This document shows, one piece after another, positions 48,584 to 59,685 of a stretch of 64,000 bases of DNA; the stretch's first letter is position 1, and every line of letters begins with the position of its first letter. The position numbers and the translations under genes were made by a program. Source of the stretch: Taxillus chinensis (lineage: Eukaryota; Streptophyta; Magnoliopsida; Santalales; Loranthaceae); NCBI GenBank assembly GCA_023512835.1, contig CM042089.1:52509427-52573426 (forward strand), written 5' to 3'. A model generated the notes under the pieces. The model was not told where the DNA came from, searched no databases, and worked only from the letters and a program-made list of their open reading frames with translations.

Positions 48584-50086
48584 TGACAGACAGATTTTTA
48601 GCCTCTCTAAAAGAGCTAGCTAATGTCGTTAAATCTCTCTCTTCAAGATAATAAATTCTCTAAGTTTGCACTAAAAGAATAGCAGCAAGCAAGGGGTCGA
48701 ACCCACAGGGATTAGCCTAGTTTTCTAGTTCTCAAATCAAAACACCCAATTACTCTTGTTCTGTAAAATGTCTTGGCAAAAAGTTTTCTTTTTTAAACTA
48801 AAGATCTAATTTTTATTTGGTTTTCTGAATAAACAAAGAAAGCAAATTGATTTTAGGATTAAGATTCAAGGATTAAAAGCATCTAGGGTCACAATTTCAC
48901 CTCCCTATGTTATCTCTACTGGTTCATGGTATTAGGGTTGTCTGATTGAAAACATGCTAAACATAAGCCAAGGACAACAAATGGTCATTGAGGTCCTTTT
49001 AAGAGTTATATGCCAGAATGGTCATCTAAACACACAAACATGCAAAGCCAATAAATCATACTTGCAAAAGGATAATGATCACACCAATTACAAATAAGTT
49101 ATGAATCTCAATCCGCCCTTGGACTAGGGCTAAAAATACCAAGGTGTACATCCAAAGATAGAACTTAAGAACAGATTCATAAAACATGCAAAACTCAATC
49201 ATCCAAACCCAATATTCATAAACACAGCAAAGCAACAAGGGGGCTACATTGCTCCCTTAGATTAAAAGACTACTCACGCATGATTATAAGCAAACACAAA
49301 GCAGAAAAGCTCAACATCTTCTTCTTAACCACGCGCATAGCAAAGCTTCAAATCCAGGCTCCAAAATCCGCGACGGCTGTGACGGCTGCGACGGCTGCTC
49401 TCCTAGGTCAAGGAGCAACCTCCAAGTCGTGGAGCCTCTCTCTCTAAAAACGTGTAGGGGGTCTAGGGATGCATAGCAGAGGGCGTGGAGGCTGTATTTA
49501 TAGAGTTTGGATGGGCTTTAAGGTGTGTACCCTAGCCCATTTATCAAAACGGCATAGTTTTGATAAGTAACACTCGAAACTTTAAAATCTCTATCTTCCA
49601 TCCACAATTTGGACACGGGCCTTCAGAAACAAATGATCAGGATGGAAAAACGATAGGATCGGTCCAAAAATATCTCTGCACGTCAATTTGCACGTGATAT
49701 GGTGAATTCACGTGCACCTCCAAATCAGCTCAAACTTCTCCCCAAGCTTCCTTGCATCCTGTAGAGGCCTGAGAGGCAAAAATAGGCTTGCACGTGAAAT
49801 GGGTGAATTCACGTGCAGCTCCAAATGCTCTGAAATTTCTGTGGTAGGTAGAGGACATCATTCTAAGCAACCTTTGTTCTTGCACGCCAATTGTTTGAGG
49901 CCATCTACTATGTCAAAAGTGAGCTCCAAAATCTACCAAAACAGCTTAAAAGCGCATGTATTTGCAAATAGCATCTTCCTAGGGGTTAGAGCAAATATAT
50001 ATGATATATGAAGTAATAAGGCTCTAATCATGCTCTTAAACATCCTAAATAAACACTAGAATAACGGCATAAAATGCACGTTATCA
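48584..50086 (-). repeat. A1 5' LTR
   Basis: 1,503 bp, with TATAAAT at 49496-49502 in element sense and the same G-box and AAAACTA-type palindromes as the 3' LTR. Followed by TSD ACACC and then T2 gag. Confidence 0.95.
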
Positions 50087-51081
50087 ACACCCGCTTGGGA
50101 AGTTCCCAGCAGAACCTCCCTATCCTCCAAAGTAACGGGATCTGGGTGGGGCCATTGAAGCTTGGCTCCTGTCCTTGGGAAGAGTCCCACTCCCAGGCTC
50201 AACCTTCTGTCTCTTGGTTTCCCCCTGCTTGTCACACATACTCTGTCCCAGCCGCTCCTGATGAGCCTGCCTCCCCTCTTCTAATCCTCTCTCCACAATC
50301 TTCGCTGTATCCACGACTTCGGCATAAGCCTTCAATCGCAGCATCTCTACTCTCTACTTCAGGGCAGGCCTGAGTCCCATGGTAAATTTATGGGCCTTCA
50401 AGTCCTCCTTTGAAATCGCTTCTGGAGCAAATCGACTCAACCCTCTAAAATCTCGTTCATACTCTGCCACCGTACACGATCCCTGCTTAAGACTGCTGAA
50501 CTCTTCCCGTTTCTGCCACCGTAGCGACTCTGGGAAGAACTCTTCATGGAACAATTGGAGGAACTCACCCCAGGACATAGCCTCCACGTCTCGGCTTCCT
50601 GAAATGCTAAGCCACCATTCCAATGCTTCCTCCTCCAGCTGTCGGACTGCTAGCCTCACCTTGTCTTCCTCCCGGGTCGGAGAAAGGAGAATACATGTTC
50701 GATCTGCCGCAGCCAATGCTCTACTCCTAGAGGTTCAGCTCCTCCCTTGAACCTTGGTGGGTGTTCCTTTCGGAACCGCGTCACCACATCTTCCTCATCT
50801 CGCCTCACCGGCACTTCCTGCCTACGCGACGGTCCTGCCTCACGGGGTGGAGAGGGTGGCACTGGCTGTCGTGCCATCATCTCCCGACGTACCTCGTTTA
50901 GGATCTCCCCCCTGAGATCCTCACGCATTCCCTGAACATTCTCACTTAAGGCCCTGACCTGGGCCATGATCCGCTCCAGGGGATCATCGCCCTCTACACG
51001 TTGTTCTCTCTCCTCTCCAGCACGTGCAGAAGATTCATCTTCTACAGCTGGAGTAGCTCGGGTTACTCTCCTTGGAGGCAT
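50087..51081 (-). pseudogene. T2 gag, N-terminal part
   Basis: ATG at 51081 (MPPRRVTRATPAVED). Charged N-terminus, then the gag domain (HPPRFKGGAEPLG, HWLRQIEHVFSFL, FFPESLRWQKREEF, GLSRFAPEAISKEDLKAHKF). A frameshift lies near 50670, and a TAG at 50354-50356 stands where CAG is expected (T1 has Gln there). The basic linker reaches the first zinc knuckle, where A1 is inserted; the knuckles continue at 29630. Confidence 0.92.
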
Positions 51082-51547
51082 AGTCTACATATTAAACAAG
51101 ACTAGAGTCAGCATCTCTCAGACTCTACACACCCTCACCCCTATGGGGTACTCAAGCATCTTTTCCTATGCAGGCATACATAACAAGTACTCAGAATTTC
51201 AACAAGTACACCACGAATCTCATAGTCACACACAGCAACAATTTCACAGCAACAATTCTCAACAACAATTCGCAGCAACGATTTTCAGCAACAATTTTTT
51301 TTTCAGCAACACAACATTCTGAATCATAACATTTATATTGAAATTAAACTAGTGCCCTAATGCCAATGCATGTATGCACCCCCAACCCAAATGCAAATGT
51401 CCTACTCCTTGGTCTAACTACCCCTGAGTACACCCCAGAAACCCAGATAGAACCACAGTGATCAGGCGTGTCCTATACTGCCTCCCAAGGGTCTCAAAAG
51501 CAGTCATCCCTCCCCACTACCCTAGGTCCACTAGACCATGAACTATC
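51082..51547 (-). other. T2 untranslated leader
   Basis: Between PBS and gag; contains CAACAATT-type repeats (about 51235-51300). No gene. Confidence 0.6.
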
Positions 51548-51559
51548 GCTTTGATACCA
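51548..51559 (-). promoter_or_regulatory. T2 primer-binding site
   Basis: Minus strand TGGTATCAAAGC, an initiator-Met type site with one mismatch to the T1 site, three bases from the LTR. Confidence 0.88.
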
Positions 51560-51562
51560 TAT

Positions 51563-53498
51563 TGTCACACCCCAATTTCCTTTCACTTGGAAACGGGTAG
51601 TGACTGCCCATGCCCGCACCCGAAGGGTCAAGGGGTTGGTGCAAACACCTAAAAGGACTTATGACATCGGTGCTGTCCCAAACCTGTACAACCAGGCTAA
51701 CATGTCATGGGGCATGCTCCTGCTCCCAAACCATGTACACAAACAATAATTAAATAACAACCACAACCCAGTTCATTACATTTAAAAGGGCTCAAAGTTC
51801 AATACAACTCAATGGGGAAAAGTTCCCATTTAAACCAGAATATACTGTTTACAATTAATCCCAAACATAAAATAGAAATCCATAACAAAACAATGAAAAC
51901 CAACATAGTCTTTAGCCTCAGTGGCCTATCACCACAGACTTTTCACCTACCGCCTGCTAAACCCTGCAAAAGAACAGTTTATGGGAGGGGTGAGCAAACC
52001 ATAGCTCAGTAGGAATCCAGTCTCCCCAAACCCGTCCCACTCTACAGTATGCATGACAAATGTATGTTTGTGCTCGTGTCGTGCCTAAAGCTAAAGCAGC
52101 AAACATCACCCAGTAACACACCTTTTACCTGAGCCCACACTGGAGGGCAGAGGACACCCCGCCACCACAGCGACATGACATACCACATCCAGGCGAATGT
52201 TGCATGGACACCAATGCAATATTTTCCACCGGAGTCAGGTATGGTCAACCACCTCCTCGGGCGCCATACCTACCCTCAGGAATGGGTGTAGACCTAGCCC
52301 ACCGTCGTGAGTGCTACACCGAGACTCAGGACCGCAGTCCTGGCCAAATCTCAAGGGGTCCAGTTATCATGCCTGGCCCATAACTCAGCTCAATCCCATC
52401 ACATTTGGGTGATCAATCTCAAACAACAATATAATCAGTTACAAAAGTACGGCTTAGTAACACATCTCAACTTAATACAAAACAGCAGTGCTGCTCAACA
52501 GAGTATATCACAAACAAGGTTCGCACGGCCGACATAGTCGGTTACAAACAACATATACCAGCCTCACAGGCTCAAAGCCAAATACGCAACATACAACAGC
52601 CACACAGGAATATTATCAAACATGTAGTGAGCATAGCCACACAAACATTTTATCAAGCACTTAGTGGGCATGGACAACCCAACGATTTCTAGCCCACTCC
52701 CAAACCTCAAATCAACCAATATGCCATTGAAGGCCAACATCCATATAGGAGATCACACCTATATCGATTTACATATATATATAAGCATGTATAGGACAGA
52801 TACCCTAGGACAGAGAAAGACTGGGAAGAACGGAGTCCCTACCTTGCAAACGTCCTCTGCTCTAGCCTCTACGATACACCGACCACCCACGCGAACCTCT
52901 ACGGCCAAGATCTGAAGGTTCCCTCACTCTCTCTCTCTCTCTCTGCGGCGGCTGCAACAACAATAGAAAACCCTAAACCCTAAACCTAAGCCTTAACACC
53001 ATTATATAGACACCACACATCAAAATGACGTAGTTTTGATTTAGTGAAACCCAGGATCAAAACGACGCAGTTTTGATCACACAAGCTACCACCTTCCCGC
53101 TTCCCTACAGGGAAAAATACTCATAATTTCAACATGGTCCTTTGGGGAAAAATCATTAGAATGACAAAACCAAGGTAACCATGCAAAAATTAGTCTGCAT
53201 GCCAATTTGAATGCCAATTCCCCAATTGGCGTGCAGCTCCAAATGCACTCAAACTTTACCCCAAGCCTCCTTGCATCATGTAAAAGACATCCATGCAATA
53301 AAAACCTTGCACGCCGAATGGGTCCAATTCGCGTGCACGTCCTTTTGGCCTGAAACTTCTATCGTAGATAGAAGACATCATTCTAAGAATCTTTTGGTCT
53401 GCACGCCAATTCATCTGAGCCCATCTACTAGGTCAAAATCTAGAAAGTTCCCATTCAGAAGGCAAGACTGCGACTAACTCAAAACACGGGTCCTAACA
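51563..53498 (-). repeat. T2 5' LTR
   Basis: 1,936 bp. Retains both ACGT palindromes in U3 (about 53023-53078), a telo-box (about 52972-52986) and a CT microsatellite (about 52925-52943). Ends CCTAACA, then TSD CTTTC. Confidence 0.95.
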
Positions 53499-53503
53499 CT
53501 TTC

Positions 53504-54884
53504 TTAGTTGCTCGTGCACTGAGTTTCCGTATTCTATGAGTCTTCAACTCTACTGCTACGACCCTTCAGCTATAACTCTCTACCTTCATGATCTTCGAGT
53601 TTGTGATGTGTATGACAAGTTCTTTAACTTACCTGTATCCCATGAGTCTACGACTCTATAACCCTTGAGTCTACGACTCTACGACTCTCGAGTAACAGTT
53701 TCATTTTAGTTGGTCAATCTTTTTGGCTTCGACTCTTCGACCTTCGACCTACGAGTCTGTGAGTCCTATTTTCTTAACAGTGTTTTAAGGCTTCGACTCT
53801 ACGACCTTGAGTCTACGAGTCTAGTGGTACTTTAGGGTCTGTTAAGTGACATGAGTGCTCTAGGGACTCTACAGTTCTACAGGCTTCGAGTCTTCGAGTT
53901 ATTTAAGTTTGGTTACTGTTCTTTAAAATTCCTCGACTCTATGAGTCTCTGAATTTAATCGTCGTTTACAGTAACACTCTCTTTTCCGCACTGCGGCTCT
54001 ACGACCTTCGACCCTGGATCTACGAGTCGCAATGTGTTCTGTCACAAATATGCTTCGAGTCTCCAGACCCTACGAGTCTATGAGCCTCTCGCCCAGATGT
54101 CCTGTGACAGATTTACTTGTAACAACTTTGACTCTTCGACCCTTTGACCCTTCAAATCTACAAGTCTCAAGACTTAGACTGTATCTCAGCAGCTTCATCA
54201 AATCCTATATATCCAACACTTCTTTGACCCTACGACTCTACAGCTCTGACTCTTCCATTGTAGCTCTCAACCTTTAAAATCTTCGAGTCTTTAGTGTCTG
54301 ACCATTTCTTTGGGTTAACTGTCTCAAATTTTCCGACCCTTGAGTCAACAACCCTAGAAATGACAGTTATCTTTTCGTTTGTCGGTTTATATTGCATGGA
54401 CTCTTCGACCTTGATCTTGAAATCTGTTTGTCTCTACTTTGTTTATTAACAGTGTTCATGACTTCAGCTCTACGACCCTATGAATCTTCGAGTTTCAGTG
54501 ACAGATTAGGTTCTGTTAATTATCTCAGCTATATATGGAGACTCTCACTTTACGGTCTTCGAGTCGAACAATGTCTAGTCACTTATTTTGAGAATTCTTC
54601 GACTCTACAAATCAGCAAGTTTAATATTGAATGCAGTGACTTATGCTTTTCTGAACTTCGACTCTATGATCTTCAACCCTGCTGATCTATGAGTCACATG
54701 TTTTTTTGTCACTTACTTGCTTCGAGTCTCCAGACCTTATGAGTCTACGAGTCTCTTGTCAGTATGTTTAGTGATAGTTTCACTTCTATGAGCTTCGACT
54801 CTTCGGCTATGATACCTTCGGATCTTTGAGTCTCCAGACTAAGAAGTTTATTGACAGCTTCATCAAATCCTATAGTTCCCAACA
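53504..54884 (-). repeat. C1 5' LTR, outer part
   Basis: The 5' end of the LTR in element sense: minus strand starts TGTTGGGAAC at 54884. Almost all of it is made of words such as CGACTCTACGA, CTTCGAGTCT and ACGACCCT on the + strand, a diffuse minisatellite. With 22761-24021 it gives a 2.64-kb LTR. CCTTC (54885-54889) follows and is the putative TSD. Frames at 54032-54685 are low-complexity artefacts. Confidence 0.87.
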
Positions 54885-55706
54885 CCTTCCTCGACTCCTA
54901 TAGCTCAACCACTGCCGAAGGTATCCATCAGTGCTAATCCAGTAATCCTGAAAGAGTTCAATGATTATGTAGCTGGCAATGACACTGAGCGCACATGTGG
55001 GTATGAAGTCCCATTCAATGGCCCAGATCTTGGCAAACTTCTCTTGAATGACCACGAAATGGACTATGTCAAGATGCATCAGTTCGTCTTCACCCAAAAG
55101 TCATATCTGGCCAAACTACCCTCAAATGTGCGTTATAATACTTGGATGGAGATCTGTGTGCCCGTTTTGGAGGCCCAGCTGTATGATGATGCCACCTTGG
55201 TGGAGTTTATCGAAGGCTATAGATACGGAGGCTCCTTCCGTGCATGGAATGAGGTCAATCATGTACTTATCCCTTTCCTAACCAAATCTCCTCATTCGTT
55301 CTTACTGCAGATCAACCTCATCAACTAGCAAATCCTCATCTTTGATTCCCTGCCTACCACGCTTATCAAGCACAGACAGGAATAGCTCAGTCAATTTAAT
55401 CGTGCTCTCACGCGCATTATACAATCTAGATATGTCTATAGAGGTATGCCTCTTCCCAAGCTGATGACGATCGCCAAGGTGACTCAAGGTGTCCCTACTC
55501 AGGATGATCCTCATAGTTGCGGCTTCTTTGTCTGCTTCTACCTTCAGGTCTTGACAACCACCAATTTTCATGCTCTGGCGCCTGAATCCCAGCATCTATG
55601 CAACCGTGCCACCTCCGCCGATTTGACCCCTGCACATCTTTTACGCCAACAAACTGCCTTATTTCTATATACTCAGAGTGTACTTTATGCTGAGTATACT
55701 CAGTAA
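54885..55706 (+). pseudogene. Ulp1/C48 protease-like ORF in the env-like position of P
   Basis: One frame runs from the C1 boundary to TAA at 55704-55706, interrupted only by TAG at 55326-55328 and 55383-55385. The N-terminal part contains LGKLLLNDHEMDYVKMHQF, like the start of the Ulp1 fold. VNHVLIPFLTKSPHSF carries the catalytic His (codon 55293), ILIFDSL the Asp (55344), and TQDDPHSCGFFVCFYL the Gln (55500) and Cys (55518). His-Asp is 17 residues and Gln-Cys 6, the same as in the A1 ORF. The true N-terminus is lost to the C1 insertion. Ulp1 enzymes cleave SUMO; whether this one did is unknown. Alternative: a captured host fragment rather than an element gene. Confidence 0.75.
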
Positions 55707-56082
55707 CAGTATTGTACTCCCTTTGTTCTCTTGCACCCTGCACTTTCTCTCATTATCTGTATGTATTTGTTTCATCTCAGTTACTTAATATCTATATCTT
55801 TGCCATTATGCCTTCCTTTTTGTGTTTCCTTGTGCTTGCTCCCATGAGTTTCGGTGCTTTTTCCTCACCCCATAAAAGGGGAGAAATCTCCGGGGGAGGG
55901 GGTCATCGGAGCACGGGGCCTGGGTTGCTCCAACTGAGCATTTATCTACCCCCCCCCCCCATATTTCTTTTGCAAAGATTTTTTACAGTTAAAATTGAAT
56001 TTCCCAATCCATACTGAATAGATCAGAGTCACTGACTTCTTGTTACAAACTCATTGACAACTTACATTAAATAGGGGGAGAT
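55707..56082 (+). promoter_or_regulatory. P 3' untranslated region with multiple polypurine tracts
   Basis: Purine runs AAAAGGGGAGAAATC and CGGGGGAGGGGG (about 55874-55901) and AAATAGGGGGAGATTA (about 56069-56084), the last one abutting the LTR. No ORF with homology. Confidence 0.7.
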
Positions 56083-57983
56083 TATTAGGAATCATAGGAT
56101 TTGATGAAGCTGCCAACCATACTCTAAGTTTGGAGACTCGAAGATTAGAAGGTATGAGGTCGAAGAGTCGAAGCTCGTAGAAGTGAAACTGCTACTAAGC
56201 ATACTAACAAAAGACTTGTAGACTCGTAGAATCTAGAGGCTCGAAGCAAGTGACAGGTAAAGACGTGACTCGTAGATCCACAAGGTCGAAGGTCATAGAG
56301 TCGAAGTTCAAAAATGCATAAGTCACTGCACTCAAAGACAAACTCACAGAGTCGAAAAATCTCAAGAGAAGTGACTAGACATTAATCGACTCAAAGGCTC
56401 GAAGCCCGTAACATTGAGAGTCCCCATATGTGGCTAAGATAATTAACAAAACCTAATGTGCTGCTAAGACTCAAAGACTCGTAAGGTCGTAGAGTTGAAG
56501 TCATAAATACGGTTAACAATCAAAATGGAGACTCACATACTCTAAGGTCGAAGAGTCCATGCAATATAAACTAGCAAACAAAAAGATAACTGTAACTCGT
56601 AGACTCGTTGGGTCGTAGACTCGTAGGGTCGTAGACTTAAAGAATCATAGAACTAGACAGTTAACTTAAAGAAATGGTTAGACAACTTAGACTCAAAGAT
56701 CTTGAGGTTGAGAGTTAGCAGTAGAGTCGAAGACTCAAAGAATACGGAAACTCAGTCAATAAGCAAATGGTGAAAGACTAAGTAGAAACTCATAGAGTCG
56801 AAGACTCGTAGGGTCGAAGAGCAACTTAGTCAACTAAGTGACTCGTAGGCTATAACAACGGGTAGGTTAAATGCATCTCACAGATATCGCTCTAGGAGTC
56901 GTTGAAAGAGTCAAAGACTTTAAGAGTTGTAGCCTCACAGTTTATAGAATGAACCTGAGAACTAATCTAACCTGCACTCTGCCCTCGTAGACTCGAAGAA
57001 TTGTGAGTCATAGACTCGCAGAAATCACTGCTGTCGAAGTCTGAAGTACAATGGCACATCTCTTACAAACTCGAGCCAAATCTTCGAGTCACCAAACCTT
57101 TGAGGCACCTGCCTTCGAGGCAAACTTACAACCCTAAGCATATCCACTTAGCGATATCTTTAGCTAGGACTTGTACAGTAAGCCTGCACCATTCCGAGCA
57201 GTTGAGCGCATTTAATGTCTCATTAATTACTACCAACCACCATCTACAGATGAATAGTCAAGATCAACTGAAGCAGTATGGGCATGCAAATACACAATAT
57301 GAGCAACAGATCTGCCAAATCAGAACAGATCACCCATCCTCTATACTTCCACATTTTCAGTGGCAGGAAGTCAGACTATCGCGATGGACAAGGCGCATGA
57401 GCACTTTAAGCTTAAAATATATCGCTTACACACTGAACGAAGAAAAATATGAGTTAACCTCTATCTCAAAAAGCATGGAACTCACAAAATACAATATATT
57501 AGATTCTGACATACATTAAAGAAAAAAACTTTTAAGAATCTACTTGAGAGTTCCAACACTAGAAAGAGATACTCTAAGAGATGTTGACCAAATGCTGTGT
57601 GCCATGTTGAAGGAAGAAAAAGAACAATCTACTCATACACAAATCAATCTCTTGTTTTGTCTACGATTCAGCTAAACCTTTGTGTCTGATCCCAGTGTTG
57701 TTCGTTCACAATCCAAATCTATCACAGAATATTTCAAACGGAGTCAATCAGTTCAATTAACTTCCGTAGGAATATTCACGAAGTGCTCATCTGAGAACTA
57801 TTATTGCTTTATCAATTACTCCACTCTCAGATTTGTTTGATAGCTAATAATCACTCCTACTCCATATTGTCATCTTCTCCACAAATACTAATCATGGTTG
57901 TTTATAGAAGACATTAAAGCAGCTAACAGTCTAAGCTTTCTCTAAGAAAGTCTATTCACCCCCCCCCTCTAGACTCACCTTTG
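56083..57983 (+). repeat. P 3' LTR (last 9 bp at 63536-63544)
   Basis: Starts TATTAGGAATC, where the C1 LTR has TGTTGGGAAC, so the terminal TG has changed to TA. The first half is rich in ACTCGTAGAGTCGAAG-type words; the second half aligns with 22761-23620 in reverse. R is inserted near its end: 57980-57983 TTTG, then after R, TTTG at 63532-63535 and GGACCTACA to 63544. The frame at 57100-57519 is LTR sequence. Net length is about 1.9 kb. Confidence 0.85.
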
Positions 57984-58333
57984 TGTCACGGACCGAGGCT
58001 TATCCTAGCATACTTAGACTATTTTGGGGTGTTTCCCCTTTGTAAAGTGTTGTAACTTAGCTTATAGAGTAAGTTCTAGAGATTTTAGATTTCGATCATA
58101 TATGATGTCTCCTGGTAACATAGCCAGAAAAGTGTTAACATCTATATGTAGGGGAGTGATGTTGTAAAGCTTTCAAGCAATCAATACAATTGTTTGTTGC
58201 CTTTGTTCAATTGTTTTTCCACTAAGCGCTTCCCTACACAATGCGACGAGTTAGGCTGACCTAGCGTTCCTTCGTACGGGTTGGAACTGCATGCCGCATG
58301 GGTTAAGCTGCTATAAAGGTTGACCCCGTGACA
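57984..58333 (+). repeat. R 5' LTR
   Basis: 350 bp, TGTCACGGACC to CCCCGTGACA. It lacks about 33 bp that are present in the 3' LTR around 63406-63440. Confidence 0.95.
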
Positions 58334-58335
58334 AG

Positions 58336-58347
58336 TGGTATCATAGC
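58336..58347 (+). promoter_or_regulatory. R primer-binding site
   Basis: TGGTATCATAGC, an initiator-Met type site with one mismatch, two bases after the LTR. Confidence 0.8.
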
Positions 58348-58401
58348 ACAGTTCGATGCTAAAGTTCGGTGGAACAATCAAAACTTAGAGACGATGTAAA
58401 A

Positions 58402-59685
58402 ATGACAAACGGAGGATCCATTGTTATTAGCGTTGGTGGGCACGAAGGCCGCGAGAAGGAGCAAACCGCTAAGGAACGAAGGAGAGACAAGTCTGTTTTG
58501 AGGGAAACATGTTCGCTGGAGAGTCGGCTAGCCAAAGTGGAGTTGGCGTTAACCGACCAGATGGAGGTGATCGAGGAGCATTCCGGAAGCATCGAAAGGC
58601 TGGACTCATAGGGTGAGGAAAGCTATGGGAGGATGCAATGGCTTCTCAACTCCGTCATGGATGACATGAACTCTCGATTCGAGGGCTTAAAGGGCTCTCT
58701 CATGTCCCAAATCCTGGCAATGCAGGAGGAAATCAAAGAGATCAAGGCGGATTGGTCTTTATGCAAGATGGCGGTCACCCAAGGTGGCGTTGGCGGCCAT
58801 TCCAGCTCCAAAATTGACGTTCCAAAGCCTAAGACCTATGCTGGGTCTAGGAATGCAAGGGAGTTAGACAACTTCCTCTGGACCATGGAGTAGTACTTCG
58901 ATGCCTTAAACATTGTCGACGAGGCAAAGAAGGTGAAGACCGCTCCACTATACTTAGTTAATTCGGCTATGGTGTGGTGGAGGCAACGATATGCTGACAA
59001 GGAGTGCGACTTATGCATCATCGACAATTGGGCGGATTTCAAGCGAGAGATCAAGGCCCAATTCTATCCCCAGACCACGGAGGATGAGTCCAGGGCGAAA
59101 CTTCAGCGCCTTACCCATAAAGGCACGGTGCGGGAGAACGTCCGTGAGTCTTCAGAGCTCATCTTGGAGATCCCGGACATGTCCGCGAAGGATTCATTAT
59201 TTTCCTTCATGGACAGATTGCAACAATGGGCGAAGTTGGAGCTGCAGCGGAGAGATATGCAGGACCTAGTGTCGGCCATGGCAGTGGCCGAATCACTCAT
59301 CGAATATAAGAAGTTGGAGCTGCAGCGGAGAGATATGCAGGACCTAGTGTCGGCCATGGCAGTGGCCGAATCACTCATCGAATATAAGAAGCCGGAGAAG
59401 ACTACCAGTTCTTCATCGACTTCCAAGGCAAACAGGTTCCACAAGGAGAAACATGGGGGAGACAACCAAAGTGAAGGAAAAGGGAGACCCTTCCAACCGT
59501 CTAAGGACTTTTGCCCAAAACATTTCACGAATAGTTCCAAGGATGTGGAGAAGTCAAGGATCTCCTGTTTCCTTTGTGAAGGCCCTCACAAGGCGTTCGA
59601 GTGCCCGAAGCGCTCCAAGCTCTCCACGCTGATCAACGAAGACGAAGGGAGGGATGCGAGGGATCTACGACTTGGTTCCTTGTAA
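58402..59685 (+). pseudogene. R gag
   Basis: ATG at 58402 (MTNGGSIVISVGGHEG). A helical N-terminal region with coiled-coil character (58490-58760) is followed by the gag domain (about 58810-59200; PKTYAGSRNARELDNFLW, APLYLVNSAMVWWRQRY, FKREIKAQFYP). Then come a duplicated 26-residue segment (59233-59388) and one zinc knuckle, CFLCEGPHKAFEC (about 59569-59607). In-frame stops TAG 58609-58611, TAG 58891-58893 and TAA 59683-59685 all stand where Gln codons are plausible. Pol continues in the same phase. Confidence 0.9.
59233..59388 (+). repeat. Perfect 78-bp tandem duplication in R gag
   Basis: 59233-59310 and 59311-59388 are identical. Each encodes 26 residues beginning KLELQRRDMQDL and ending LIEYK, so the frame is kept. 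Confidence 0.97.

Larger units (their letters stand above)
29631..50086 (-). mobile_element. A1: Athila-like element with an extra PTP-Ulp1 ORF, containing G1
   Basis: A 20,456-bp interval on the minus strand. LTRs are 48584-50086 (5') and 29631-31141 (3'), with the 5-bp duplication ACACC at 29626-29630 and 50087-50091. It has an Asp-tRNA-type PBS, gag-PR-RT-RNase H-INT and an additional ORF before the 3' LTR. Minus the nested G1 it is about 13.3 kb. The RT and integrase motifs, PBS, extra ORF and post-pol AGCGCT...GGGAGGCAACCC word are Athila features. LTRs differ by roughly 25-30 positions by eye (about 98% identical). Confidence 0.95.
24022..53498 (-). mobile_element. T2: Tekay/Del-type chromovirus containing A1
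   Basis: Minus-strand relative of T1 with LTRs 24022-25910 (3') and 51563-53498 (5'), and the 5-bp duplication CTTTC at 24017-24021 and 53499-53503. After removing A1 and one ACACC copy it is about 9.0 kb. The 5' LTR, PBS and gag lie right of A1; the end of gag, pol, PPT and 3' LTR lie left of it. It is inserted in the 5' LTR of C1. Confidence 0.95.
5662..54884 (-). mobile_element. C1: Sirevirus-like Ty1/copia element, split by several insertions
   Basis: Minus-strand copia element. Its 5' LTR is 53504-54884 plus 22761-24021, the PBS is at 22747-22758, gag at 20790-22718, protease-integrase at 19049-20789, and integrase end, RT and RNase H at 7399-9570. T1 splits the integrase, T2 splits the 5' LTR and the Ogre-like element cuts the 3' region. 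The outer LTR edge (54884) is followed by CCTTC, the putative target duplication; the other edge is not in the window. A 2.6-kb LTR, an initiator-Met PBS and a long coiled-coil gag support the Sirevirus assignment. The interval covers inserted elements that are not part of C1. Confidence 0.8.

Noticed and set aside
53510..54880. CRISPR array or satellite
   Set aside because: Repeat words are short, irregular and without constant spacers. The host is a plant and the block lies in an LTR.
57100..57519. 139-residue ORF
   Set aside because: Lies wholly inside the P LTR and aligns with non-coding C1 LTR sequence.
22761..57983. Mutator-like element with long terminal inverted repeats carrying a Ulp1 gene
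   Set aside because: The inverted repeats are two LTRs: 22761 abuts a PBS and gag on the minus strand, and 56083 follows a PPT. The TIR look comes from opposite orientation of related copia elements.
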